Positions 25,406-32,900 of a DNA stretch of 64,000 bases are shown piece by piece. The number at the start of each line of letters is the position of its first letter. Positions within the stretch are counted from its first letter, which is position 1. Origin of the DNA: Deltaproteobacteria bacterium (lineage in GTDB: Bacteria; Desulfobacterota; Desulfuromonadia; Desulfuromonadales; JAAYDE01); assembly GCA_016934985.1 (NCBI GenBank), contig JAFGRU010000060.1:24189-88188 (forward strand). Direction: 5' to 3'. A program made the translations under genes and the position numbers. The notes under the pieces are model-generated. The model was not told where the DNA came from and made no database searches. It worked only from the letters and a program-made list of their open reading frames with translations.

Positions 25406-26842
25406 ATGCCGATGGATTTTTTTGACTGGCTCTTTTGGGGACTTCTCTACTTTGCTGCCGTCCTTTCGGCCGGGCATGCCCTTCTCTACAAGCGCGATCC
25501 GCGCTCTGCACTGGGTTGGATCGTGGCTTGTCTGCTCCTTCCCGGAGGATTCTGCCTCTATTGGCTCCTCGGCGTCAACCGCATCCGTACCCGGGCCCGG
25601 GGCTGGCAGGCCAGCGGTCAAGGCACTGAGTGGATACGTGCAAAGTCCGGTTGTGAAATCATATCGCCCGATCAAATACCTTCTTTCCCGGCTTCCAACC
25701 TCTCTGTCCTGCTTAGCCTTTCCAACGCCATTACGCGCCGACCGCTGGTGAGCGGCAACCGTCTCGAGCCTTTTTTTACAGCAGCTGAAACCTTTTCAGC
25801 AATGCTGAAGGCGATTGCAAAGGCCCGCAAAAGCGTTTTTCTCTCAACCTATATTTTTGGTACGGACGCCATCGGACGGCAATTCATTGATGAATTGAAA
25901 AAGGCGGCGGAACGTGGGGTCGACGTGCGGGTCCTTGTGGATGCCCTGGGGGAATACTATTCCCTGCCGACCACCCGGCGCCTTTTTCGCGGCAGCAAGG
26001 TCCGGCATGCCCGCTTCCTTCCCCCTTTTTCCTCCTTTGTGCCGGCCCATCTGCATCTTCGCAACCACCGTAAATTGTTGATCGTAGATGGCGAAACTGG
26101 CTTTTCCGGAGGGATGAATATCGGCAAAAGCCTGCTTTCGAGTCACCTGACCTCCGAGGATGCCAGCGATCTTCATTTCCGCGTCCGCGGGCCGGTTGTC
26201 GGCCAGCTTCAGAGTGCCTTCCTTGAAGACTGGCAGTTTGTCACCCGGGAACCGGCCCCCGAACCCTGTTTCCCTCCGCCCCTGGAGGACGGCGAGGCTT
26301 TCTGCAGGGGGATCAGTGCCGGACCCAACGAAGATTTCGAAAAACTGCGCTGGCTGCTGGACGGTTGTCTCAACTCGGCAGGGCAGCGGGTGCGGATCAT
26401 GACGCCCTATTTCATTCCCAGCCGCGACCTCATCGCCTCGATCAACAGCGCGGTCTTGCGGGGAGTGAAGGTGGATATCATTCTCCCGGGCAAAAACAAC
26501 CTCCCCTACGTGCACTGGGCTTCGCGGGCCATGCTCTGGGAGCTTCTCGAATACGGCACCAAGATCTATTACCGCCCGCCGCCGTTTTCCCACACCAAAC
26601 TTCTCCTGGTGGACAACTTTTTTGCCATGATCGGCTCGGCCAACCTCGACACCCGGAGCCTGCGCCTCAATTTTGAGTTCAATCTCGAAGTTTTCGATCC
26701 CCAACTGGTCAAAACCCTGGTCGATCATTTCAATACTGTTCTACGCATGTCCCGGCAGGTAACCCTCGAAGAAGTCGATGGCCGTCCTTTGCCTATCAAA
26801 ATGCGGGATTCCTTTTTTAAATTGTTCTCCCCCTATCTCTAA
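25406..26842 (+). CDS. cls: Cardiolipin synthase (phospholipase D family)
   Basis: 478 residues. Two N-terminal membrane helices (about 8-28 and 39-56) and a PLDNT-like start, then two HKD active-site motifs: HRKLLIVDGETGFSGG (about residue 228) and HTKLLLVDNFFAMIGS (about 396), each followed by Asn/Asp-rich sequence. The enzyme condenses phosphatidylglycerol molecules, or PG and PE, to cardiolipin at the inner membrane. ATG 25406 or 25412 may be the start; GGGGA is better spaced to the latter. A bidirectional-looking terminator follows. Confidence 0.9.
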   Translation: MPMDFFDWLFWGLLYFAAVLSAGHALLYKRDPRSALGWIVACLLLPGGFCLYWLLGVNRIRTRARGWQASGQGTEWIRAKSGCEIISPDQIPSFPASNLSVLLSLSNAITRRPLVSGNRLEPFFTAAETFSAMLKAIAKARKSVFLSTYIFGTDAIGRQFIDELKKAAERGVDVRVLVDALGEYYSLPTTRRLFRGSKVRHARFLPPFSSFVPAHLHLRNHRKLLIVDGETGFSGGMNIGKSLLSSHLTSEDASDLHFRVRGPVVGQLQSAFLEDWQFVTREPAPEPCFPPPLEDGEAFCRGISAGPNEDFEKLRWLLDGCLNSAGQRVRIMTPYFIPSRDLIASINSAVLRGVKVDIILPGKNNLPYVHWASRAMLWELLEYGTKIYYRPPPFSHTKLLLVDNFFAMIGSANLDTRSLRLNFEFNLEVFDPQLVKTLVDHFNTVLRMSRQVTLEEVDGRPLPIKMRDSFFKLFSPYL

Positions 26843-26859
26843 TCTGCTACCTGAAACTG

Positions 26860-26898
26860 AAAAAGGAACAAGGGGGTTAGCCCCTCATTCCTTTTTTT
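26860..26898 (+). terminator. Terminator between cls and the convergent small selenoprotein gene
   Basis: AAAAGGAA...GGGGG pairs with CCCC...TTCCTTTTTTT; T-rich on the + side and A-rich at the left, so it may act in both directions. It overlaps the 3' end of the small reverse-strand gene. Confidence 0.75.
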
Positions 26899-27049
26899 CT
26901 TCATCATCCGGTTTGTTTTCTTTTTCCTTCCTCACGGGAAGGCTGCAACTGTTCGACATTCAGGTGTTGATTCCCAACCGGGGTAAAATCCATTTGTTGA
27001 GTACAAACCAGACGGCCAGGACCCCCAATACCATCAAAATATCTTCCAT
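26885..27049 (-). CDS. Candidate small membrane selenoprotein (54 aa, Sec at UGA codon 30)
   Basis: Starts at ATG 27049 with AAGGAG 10-11 bases upstream. Residues 1-29 form one membrane helix (MVLGVLAVWFVLNKW) ending LPRLGINT. The next codon is TGA (26960-26962), after which the same frame continues MSNSCSLPVRK, then a Lys/Glu/Asp-rich tail to a TGA stop at 26885. Directly after the internal TGA lies a hairpin, CCUUCC-CGUGA-GGAAGG, with its loop 23 nt from the UGA and G as second loop base. That fits bacterial SECIS rules (16-37 nt, G among the first loop bases). Read through, the protein has Sec30 and Cys35 (U-x4-C). If TGA is a plain stop, the product is a 29-residue peptide. It follows the UspA-like gene by 59 bp. 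Confidence 0.62.
26926..26962 (-). promoter_or_regulatory. SECIS-like element: internal UGA and downstream hairpin
   Basis: On the reverse strand the TGA at 26962-26960 is followed 17 nt later by a perfect 6-bp stem with a 5-nt CGUGA loop (26942-26926). Confidence 0.55.
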
Positions 27050-27108
27050 CGTCTTTTTTCTCCTTGCCTGAAAAGGGCTAGCCCTGCTTATTCATGGATA
27101 ATCCGGGT

Positions 27109-27549
27109 TTAAAATAGCAATACCGGGCAGGCCACGTGATGGAGAACAAAGTTGGCCGTCGAGCCGAAAAGAACGTCCCGAATGACCCCTTTGCCTCCCC
27201 GGCGGCCAATAATGATCAGATCATAGCTTTCATCATTGACTATTTTGCAGATCACTTCCCGGGGAGCACCGGTTTCGAGACGCTCCTCGATTTTCATGCC
27301 TGCTTTTTTAAACAGCTCTGCCTGACCGTGAAGAATCTCTTTGCCCGCCTTTTGAGCCGCCTCCTCGATCATTTCCATCTGAAAATCAGGGATCATCCGA
27401 TAGCTCAGTTTGTTGAGGTCAACGACATGCAGGACAGTGAGGGTGGAGTGAAAAACCTCCTTGTTTTCTATGATAGCCTCAATGGTTTTGGTCGAGGTTT
27501 TAGAACCGTCCACAGGCACCATAATTCTACTCTCGCTGATTCGAACCAT
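27109..27549 (-). CDS. Universal stress protein, UspA family (TRAP-linked)
   Basis: 146 residues. It starts SRIMVPVDGSKTSTK, the Usp N-terminal ATP-contact region, and ends IIIGRRGGKGVIRDVLFGST with a glycine-rich ATP-binding loop, then HHVACPVLLF. AAGGAG precedes the ATG at 27549; a longer frame is rejected. It follows dctM by 74 bp on the same strand. UspA-type proteins sit in TRAP transporter operons elsewhere (TeaD with TeaABC), where they modulate uptake. The same role here is inference. Confidence 0.88.
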   Translation of the reverse strand: MVRISESRIMVPVDGSKTSTKTIEAIIENKEVFHSTLTVLHVVDLNKLSYRMIPDFQMEMIEEAAQKAGKEILHGQAELFKKAGMKIEERLETGAPREVICKIVNDESYDLIIIGRRGGKGVIRDVLFGSTANFVLHHVACPVLLF

Positions 27550-27623
27550 AGGGACTCCTTTTTTGGCGTTCCCCACCTGAAATTAGAGATGGAGACGGCC
27601 ACAAAACAAAGCAGGATGATTTT

Positions 27624-28913
27624 TCAAGGCCCGTATACGAGGCGTGGCAGGAACATCACCAAATCCGCCCAATAAGTCAATATTAACAGAATTACGAACT
27701 GGATGGCGAGAAAAGGAAGGACCGCCTTGGTAACAAACAGAATATCGCGATCGACGACGGTGCTGGAAATGTAAAGGCTGACGCCGAGTGGTGGGGTGCA
27801 GTAGCCGATGCCCAGGTTGATGGTCATGATCAGGCCGAAATGCATGGTGTCAATGCCGAACTGTGACAACAGCGGCAGGAAAATCGGGGTTAGGATGAGG
27901 GTCGCCGAGATGATGTCCATGAACATGCCGACAATCAAGAGCAGGATATTGACGGCCAGAAGGAAAACGTAGGGATTGTGGATGTTGGTGACAACGGCAT
28001 CAGCGATTTTACCGGGGATTTGTTCGAAAGTCAGATATTCGCCGAAGACCGAAGCACCGGCCACGATTACCAGCAGGGTGGCGGATGTGACGGCGGATGA
28101 GACGATGACCCTTTTTATGTCTTTCAGTTTCATGTCCCGATGGATGCAGACCTCAACGAAGAAAGCATAGAAACAGGCGACGACCGCGGCCTCGTTGGCC
28201 GTAAAAACCCCCGAGTATATGCCTCCGAAAATGAGGACCGGAAGGAACAGAGCCCAAATGCTTTCCCGCAAAACCTTGAGCACTTCCCGCAACGGGGGAC
28301 GCTTCAATGTATCGAAGGTCTTTTTCCTGCAGAAAAAATAGGCGTAAAGGGAGAGCCCGATAATAATCATTATGCCGGGGATAAAGCCGGTCAGGAACAG
28401 AGCCTCCAAAGAGTCGTTGGTGACCATGGCGTAAAGAATCATGGAGATGGAAGGCGGAATGACGACCCCAAGGATGGGAGCCGTTGTCATGATGCCGACG
28501 CTGAAGCTCTCATCGTAATGATGTTCGATGAGGGCCGGGATCATGAACCCGCCGATGGCCACCACTGTGGCTACGGTGGAGCCGGAAATGGCGCCGAAGA
28601 GCCCGCAGGCGATAACCCCGGCGATGGCCAGGCCGCCAGGGAGAAATCCGGCCACGGAATTGGCAGTCTTGACCAGTTTCTCGACGATACTGCCGGTGGT
28701 CATGATGTTGCCGCAGAGGACAAAGAAGAGGACGACGATGAGGGCGAACTTGTCCATGCTGCGATAAAGGACTTCAATGACGATCTGGGGATCGATTCCC
28801 GCAACCCAGACGAGGCCGATGAGGCCGGTGAAAAAAAGCGCCATGAAAACCGGGACCGTGGCCGCCAGGGTTCCGAACAAAACTGCCAGAATAATTAAAT
28901 AACTATTTTCCAC
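27624..28913 (-). CDS. dctM: TRAP transporter large permease (DctM)
   Basis: 429 residues with about 12 hydrophobic segments, normal for DctM. Family motifs: GLFGAISGSTVATVVAIGG, VVIPPSISMILYAM and, near the end, GYCTPPLGVSLY. It is the proton- or sodium-coupled subunit that takes substrate from DctP into the cytoplasm. The frame opens with GTG at 28913. DctQ lies 35 bp upstream, so both are translated from one mRNA. Confidence 0.93.
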   Translation of the reverse strand: MENSYLIILAVLFGTLAATVPVFMALFFTGLIGLVWVAGIDPQIVIEVLYRSMDKFALIVVLFFVLCGNIMTTGSIVEKLVKTANSVAGFLPGGLAIAGVIACGLFGAISGSTVATVVAIGGFMIPALIEHHYDESFSVGIMTTAPILGVVIPPSISMILYAMVTNDSLEALFLTGFIPGIMIIIGLSLYAYFFCRKKTFDTLKRPPLREVLKVLRESIWALFLPVLIFGGIYSGVFTANEAAVVACFYAFFVEVCIHRDMKLKDIKRVIVSSAVTSATLLVIVAGASVFGEYLTFEQIPGKIADAVVTNIHNPYVFLLAVNILLLIVGMFMDIISATLILTPIFLPLLSQFGIDTMHFGLIMTINLGIGYCTPPLGVSLYISSTVVDRDILFVTKAVLPFLAIQFVILLILTYWADLVMFLPRLVYGP

Positions 28914-28948
28914 TATTGGATGTTTCTTTCTTTAAGAGGGTCAGGATT

Positions 28949-29452
28949 TCAATCCTTGGGTTTTTCGCCTGCCGTTTTCCAATCTTCAACCATGAGCATC
29001 AGGGTCCGGATCAGCATCATGACGCCAACAATGGGAAGAACCGCGTAAAAATAGCCTTCCTGAATCTGCAGGGTGGCGGTGCGCGCAAATTCATCTCCAA
29101 AAACCTCGATGGTCATGTCGCAACCGATTTTGATCATCAGAACGGAGAAGATCACCACTCCCAGATGGTGGACATAGGTGAGAAGTTTCTGGAGACCGGG
29201 AAAAATCTGAGGAAGAGCATCCACGCGGATTAAGGACCTGCTTCGAATAGCTGCACTGCAACCGACAAAGGTGGAAAAAAAGATAACTTTCCGTACTACT
29301 TCATCCGACCAGTAAAGACTGATGGGGGTGAACTTGCGTAGAATGATATTGGACATGGCCACGACGAGAGCCAGGGAAACGCTCAAAAAGAGAGACCAAT
29401 CCTCGATAAACGCCAGGATTTTGTCAACGGTCTGAAAATATTTTCGCTGCAT
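28949..29452 (-). CDS. dctQ: TRAP transporter small permease (DctQ)
   Basis: 167 residues with four membrane segments (about 18-36, 49-67, 88-108, 132-150). NIILRKFTPISLYWSDEVVR is the DctQ core. GGAG lies 5 bases before ATG 29452, directly after the T-tract of the hairpin that separates it from dctP, so ribosome binding and termination signals abut. Confidence 0.9.
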   Translation of the reverse strand: MQRKYFQTVDKILAFIEDWSLFLSVSLALVVAMSNIILRKFTPISLYWSDEVVRKVIFFSTFVGCSAAIRSRSLIRVDALPQIFPGLQKLLTYVHHLGVVIFSVLMIKIGCDMTIEVFGDEFARTATLQIQEGYFYAVLPIVGVMMLIRTLMLMVEDWKTAGEKPKD

Positions 29453-29461
29453 CGAAACTCC

Positions 29462-29493
29462 AAAAAAAAGCCGGGAGCGACCTCCCGGCTTTT
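29462..29493 (-). terminator. Intra-operon terminator/attenuator between dctP and dctQ
   Basis: Reverse strand: AGCCGGGAG-GTCG-CTCCCGGCT followed by eight T. Partial termination here would give more binding protein than permease. Confidence 0.85.
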
Positions 29494-29520
29494 GTCACAT
29501 GACTGGCTGGAAGAAGCCGA

Positions 29521-30570
29521 CTATTTTTCCAGAGTGGCCATGACCTTGTCAAGGTATTCCGGGCCAATCTTCTCCCGCCAGGAATCGATAACCGGCTGGC
29601 TTTTCTGGGTCAGAGTATTTTTGTCTTCGGCGGAAAGCTGGAAGAACTTAATTCCTTTGGCCTTGGCGGCATCCATCTGGGCAACCTGCTGTTGCTTAGT
29701 CAGTTCACGGGTATTGGCACTTTCTTCTTCGATAACCTGGATCAGAACCTGCTGAAGGTCCTTGGGAAGTTTATCGTACCATTTTTTATTCATCAGATGG
29801 ATGAAAAGGCCCTGAGCGTAATTGACCTCGGTGAAATATTTGGCGACTTCAAACTTTTTCGTAATATTGCAGACAATGGGGGTATGGTCGAGGCCGGTGA
29901 TAACGCCGGTCTGCAATGCCTGGGGGACATCCGGCCAGGGCATGACCGTGAATTTCAGGCCCCAGGCTTGGTAAGTGTCTTTGTTGACGGGTGCCTGGGC
30001 AATGCGGAAATTGACGTTTCCGGCATCTGCCAGGTTGGCAACGGGAGTGGTGGTCGCCCAGCCGTAGGTTCCGTAACCGGTAATGTCGACAACCATGAGG
30101 CCTTCCGCCAGGGCGCAATTTTTAAAAGGCTCGTAAAGTTCCGGGGTGTTGCGCAGCTTGTCCAATTTGTCAAAGGTATCGACGACAAAGGGGAGGTTGA
30201 CAATGCCCAGTTTGTGGCCGACATTGGCTGCGACAACCGAGGAGCAGAGCATGCCCTGGATGGCCCCCATTTTGAGCTTGCGGATAACATCTTTTTCCCC
30301 GCCAAGCTGGGATAACGGGCGATAATCAACATAAAGGCGCCCCCCCGATTTTGCCCAGACGGCGTCGCGGATGCGGTAACCGGCGGCAACCCCTTCGATG
30401 ACCGGATGAGAGACGTTGGATACGAGATATGTGTATTGAGCCCCGCTTGGATCAAAATTCGGTTTCCAGGCGGCCAGGGGATCTTTCTTTTCGGCCCCTA
30501 CCGCACCACCTGCGGCAACCAGTGAAAATATCACAACAGCGACAATCCAGACTATTGAACGTAATTTCAT
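29521..30570 (-). CDS. dctP: TRAP transporter substrate-binding protein (DctP)
   Basis: 349 residues. A Sec signal peptide (IVWIVAVVIFSLVAAGG, cleavage near AVGAEKK) is followed by a DctP fold with the helix-spanning pattern FRIAQAPVNKDTYQAWG and TGLDHTPIV. It binds the solute, usually a carboxylate or related compound, in the periplasm for DctQM. The substrate is not readable. GAGGGGGATATGGC precedes the ATG. It heads the reverse operon dctP-dctQ-dctM-usp-small selenoprotein. Confidence 0.9.
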   Translation of the reverse strand: MKLRSIVWIVAVVIFSLVAAGGAVGAEKKDPLAAWKPNFDPSGAQYTYLVSNVSHPVIEGVAAGYRIRDAVWAKSGGRLYVDYRPLSQLGGEKDVIRKLKMGAIQGMLCSSVVAANVGHKLGIVNLPFVVDTFDKLDKLRNTPELYEPFKNCALAEGLMVVDITGYGTYGWATTTPVANLADAGNVNFRIAQAPVNKDTYQAWGLKFTVMPWPDVPQALQTGVITGLDHTPIVCNITKKFEVAKYFTEVNYAQGLFIHLMNKKWYDKLPKDLQQVLIQVIEEESANTRELTKQQQVAQMDAAKAKGIKFFQLSAEDKNTLTQKSQPVIDSWREKIGPEYLDKVMATLEK

Positions 30571-30961
30571 GCCATATCCCCCTCAGTAATGTGAAAAAAT
30601 ATCCGTTACAAAATGCCAGAATCTATTTATATTAAAAACACTGTTTTTTTTCAAACAATTAATTGTGTTAATGATAAGGAAATGCCCCTGAAAAAAATTA
30701 AGTTTTCTTAAAAACAGAGGGTTTCCCCGTTATAAAGACCAAAACGGCTGTTTTAAAAATGGGGCGGGTCAGGCTTTAAATTGGCTGCAAAAAAGACATC
30801 CGGGTTAAATATTCCTGTAAATTTTCGCCGGACAGTTTCGCTATTCGTTCTCAAATTTGCGAAAATCTGTTCTCGACACCCCTTTTTTTCGGTACGATTT
30901 TGCTCCACTTGGTCCCCAATAAACTGCAGAGAGGTGTAAACTGAAGAGCAACGGAGACAGG
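30571..30961. other. 390-bp divergent intergenic region with a repeat B copy
   Basis: Promoters for dctP and the PAS gene should lie here. The left half (30600-30720) is AT-rich; 30819-30917 is repeat B. No further gene seen. Confidence 0.5.
30819..30917 (+). repeat. Repeat B, copy 2
   Basis: Same block order as 2850-2949: AAATTTTCG, TTTCGCTATTCG, CTCAAATTTGCGAAAATCTG, CTCGACACCCC and a TTTTTTTCGGTACGATT end. Like copy 1, it sits just before a + strand gene. Confidence 0.6.
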
Positions 30962-31303
30962 ATGAAAATAACCAGGGAAATGTTGGAGGCTTTTGTCGAC
31001 AGCTTGAAAGACCCCTTCATGTTTGTCGACACGGATCATGTCATTCGCTTCATGAACAAAGCTGCCATTGCTGCTTATAAAAGGGGTGCGGGACACTTGG
31101 GCGAGTCCATCTTTATCTGTCACAATGAAGATTCCTGCCGCATCATCCGCGAGGTTTTTGCCAAGATGCAGGAAGGTCTGGAAGAGCAGCTCATCACCGA
31201 CAACGACAGATTCAGGATTTTCATGCGGGCGGTGCGGGAGGGTTCAGGGCGGCTCCTGGGCTACTACGAAAGATATGAACCGCCTGTCAAACGGAAGGAG
31301 TGA
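30962..31303 (+). CDS. Small PAS-domain protein
   Basis: 113 residues, one PAS fold and nothing else. FVDSLKDPFMFVDTDHVIRFMN is the typical PAS start; a Cys-His pair in IFICHNEDSC and FRIFMRAVREGSGRLLGYYERYEP complete the domain. No output domain is present, so it may sense a ligand or pair with another protein. GGAGACAGG precedes the ATG. The deaminase gene follows after 6 bp, so they form an operon. Confidence 0.75.
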   Translation: MKITREMLEAFVDSLKDPFMFVDTDHVIRFMNKAAIAAYKRGAGHLGESIFICHNEDSCRIIREVFAKMQEGLEEQLITDNDRFRIFMRAVREGSGRLLGYYERYEPPVKRKE

Positions 31304-31309
31304 TGGGAA

Positions 31310-31798
31310 ATGGCGCTTTCGGTGAATGAAAAAAGTCTGGCATACATGCGTCGCGCCATTGAACTGGCCCGGCTGGGAGTTGAAGCGGGGGACGGGGGAC
31401 CTTTTGGCGCTGTCATTGTTAAAAATGATCGCATTGTCGGAGAAGGCTGGAACCGCGTCATTGCCAATAACGACCCTACCGCTCATGGTGAAATCACCGC
31501 TATTCGCGATGCCTGCCAACATCTCGACACTTTTGACCTGACCGGTTGCGAGATTTTCACTACCGGGGAACCCTGTCCCATGTGCCTGGCGGCCATTTAC
31601 TGGGCCAGAATCGAAGCGATCTATTTCGGATTCAGCATTGAGGACGCAGCCCGCATCGGCTTTGACGACCGTTTTTTCTTTGAGGAAATATCCCGATCTC
31701 CGGAAAAGCGCCTGATTCAAAGAAGGCAGATACTGAGAGATGAGGCACTGGCTCTGGTGGAAATCTTTGCCGCTGATCCTGACCACGCCAGATATTAA
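31310..31798 (+). CDS. Nucleoside/nucleobase deaminase (guanine deaminase type)
   Basis: 162 residues. The zinc site has HGE in PTAHGEITAIRDAC and PCPMC in TTGEPCPMCLAAIYWARI, the cytidine/deoxycytidylate deaminase fold. AIYWARIEAIYFG and the FFEE near the C-terminus resemble GuaD, which turns guanine into xanthine. tRNA adenosine deaminase is less likely because the RNA-binding tail is missing. It is operonic with the PAS gene. Confidence 0.82.
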   Translation: MALSVNEKSLAYMRRAIELARLGVEAGDGGPFGAVIVKNDRIVGEGWNRVIANNDPTAHGEITAIRDACQHLDTFDLTGCEIFTTGEPCPMCLAAIYWARIEAIYFGFSIEDAARIGFDDRFFFEEISRSPEKRLIQRRQILRDEALALVEIFAADPDHARY

Positions 31799-31813
31799 CC
31801 ACAGACGGATTTC

Positions 31814-32152
31814 TTACAGCAACTTTGCACCGAGCGGCACATCCCTGTCCGGAACGCAGAGAGCGACCTCGCCCTTTTCATTGTGAAAGCCGGTCACCAG
31901 ACATTCCGACATCAGAGGCCCGATCTGTTTGGGGGGGAAATTCACCACCGCCACAACCTGTCGGCCAATCAGGTCCTCCGGCTGGTACCTGTCCGTGATC
32001 CGGGCGCTCGATTTTTTGATTCCGATTTCCTTGCCAAAATCCACCTGCAGCACATAAGCGGGTTTCCTTGCTTCGGCAAATACCTCGGCCTGAAGTATCC
32101 GGCCGACCCTCAGTTCTACTTTTTCGAAATCATGCCACTCAATCGGTTCCAT
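31814..32152 (-). CDS. csaA: CsaA-like tRNA-binding domain protein
   Basis: 112 residues, a lone OB-fold tRNA-binding domain: FEKVELRVGRILQAEVF, KPAYVLQVDFGKEIG, GRQVVAVVNFPPKQIGP and LCVPDRDVPLGAKL. CsaA-like proteins bind tRNA or act as export-related chaperones. AAGGAG precedes the ATG. It is convergent with the deaminase gene, whose stop is 15 bp away. Confidence 0.9.
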   Translation of the reverse strand: MEPIEWHDFEKVELRVGRILQAEVFAEARKPAYVLQVDFGKEIGIKKSSARITDRYQPEDLIGRQVVAVVNFPPKQIGPLMSECLVTGFHNEKGEVALCVPDRDVPLGAKLL

Positions 32153-32900
32153 GCAAGGCTCTCCTTTTCACCTTTCTTCTACACTTGACAGCGTTTGCTT
32201 CACAAAATACCGAAAGAAAATATCACAGTTTTTCCCAGGTATTGTCAAATTAATCCAGATTTCTGCTGTCGGCAGGTGACCGCAACCCACTCAGAAAATA
32301 CGGGTTTTTTTTGGAAAAATGGTGTTAAAAGAGTCATAATCAAAAAAAAATTAAAAATGGTTGCTAGATGGTTTGAAATTTGCTAAAAACGTCGTTTCGT
32401 TTTGCCCGAAGGCCCGCCTTCGAGAATGGCCATTTTGGGCAAAAAAGGTTTATGCTTCAAAATGTTGCGCCTCTTGGCTGACTTCTGCTGAAAGATCCTT
32501 TTTCAAGAGCATTCCAAGTCGAGTTAAAATTCAATAATGACGCATGAGTTGGGATGCTTCCAGAAAAGATTCCCCCAAAAAGAACCGGCTCTACTCATTA
32601 ATTGGCAATCAGATTCCTGGTCCCTGTTTTGGGGGTAAAGCAGAGGTAAACCGTAAGTTGTTTCCAGATGACAGAAAATTGGCTTCGGTTTGGTCAAGGA
32701 GTTATTTTTAAAACATTATTTTGAAAAAAGTGATGACCAAACATAACGGTTTTTGTTGTGAATTATTGCCCAGAGGCATACAATCGCTCCCGTTGGTCCC
32801 AGATGACCTGTGTAGTGGCTTAAAAGACAGAGGTTATCCATTTAAGGGCGCTGCACGGCCGGCTGGTTGGATGTTTTCTTTTTTTCAAAGGAGATGACTT
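32153..32900. other. 750-bp intergenic region, one structured element
   Basis: The longest gene-free stretch of the conventional part. It contains a hairpin at 32400-32444 (listed) and AT-rich sequence at 32290-32390. No repeat A or B copy and no coding frame with a ribosome site was found. A promoter for the UDP-glucose dehydrogenase gene is expected in its right part. Confidence 0.5.
32400..32444. other. Nested inverted repeat
   Basis: Outer arms TTTTGCCC and GGGCAAAA enclose GAAGG-CCCG-CCTTC and a GGCC/GGCC pairing. It could be an RNA structure or a protein site; it lacks a T-tract on either strand suited to simple termination. Confidence 0.4.

Noticed and set aside
26957..26959. Separate gene starting at the ATG right after the internal TGA of the small reverse gene
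   Set aside because: It would be a 24-residue tail with no ribosome site of its own; continuation of the same frame and the hairpin favour readthrough.
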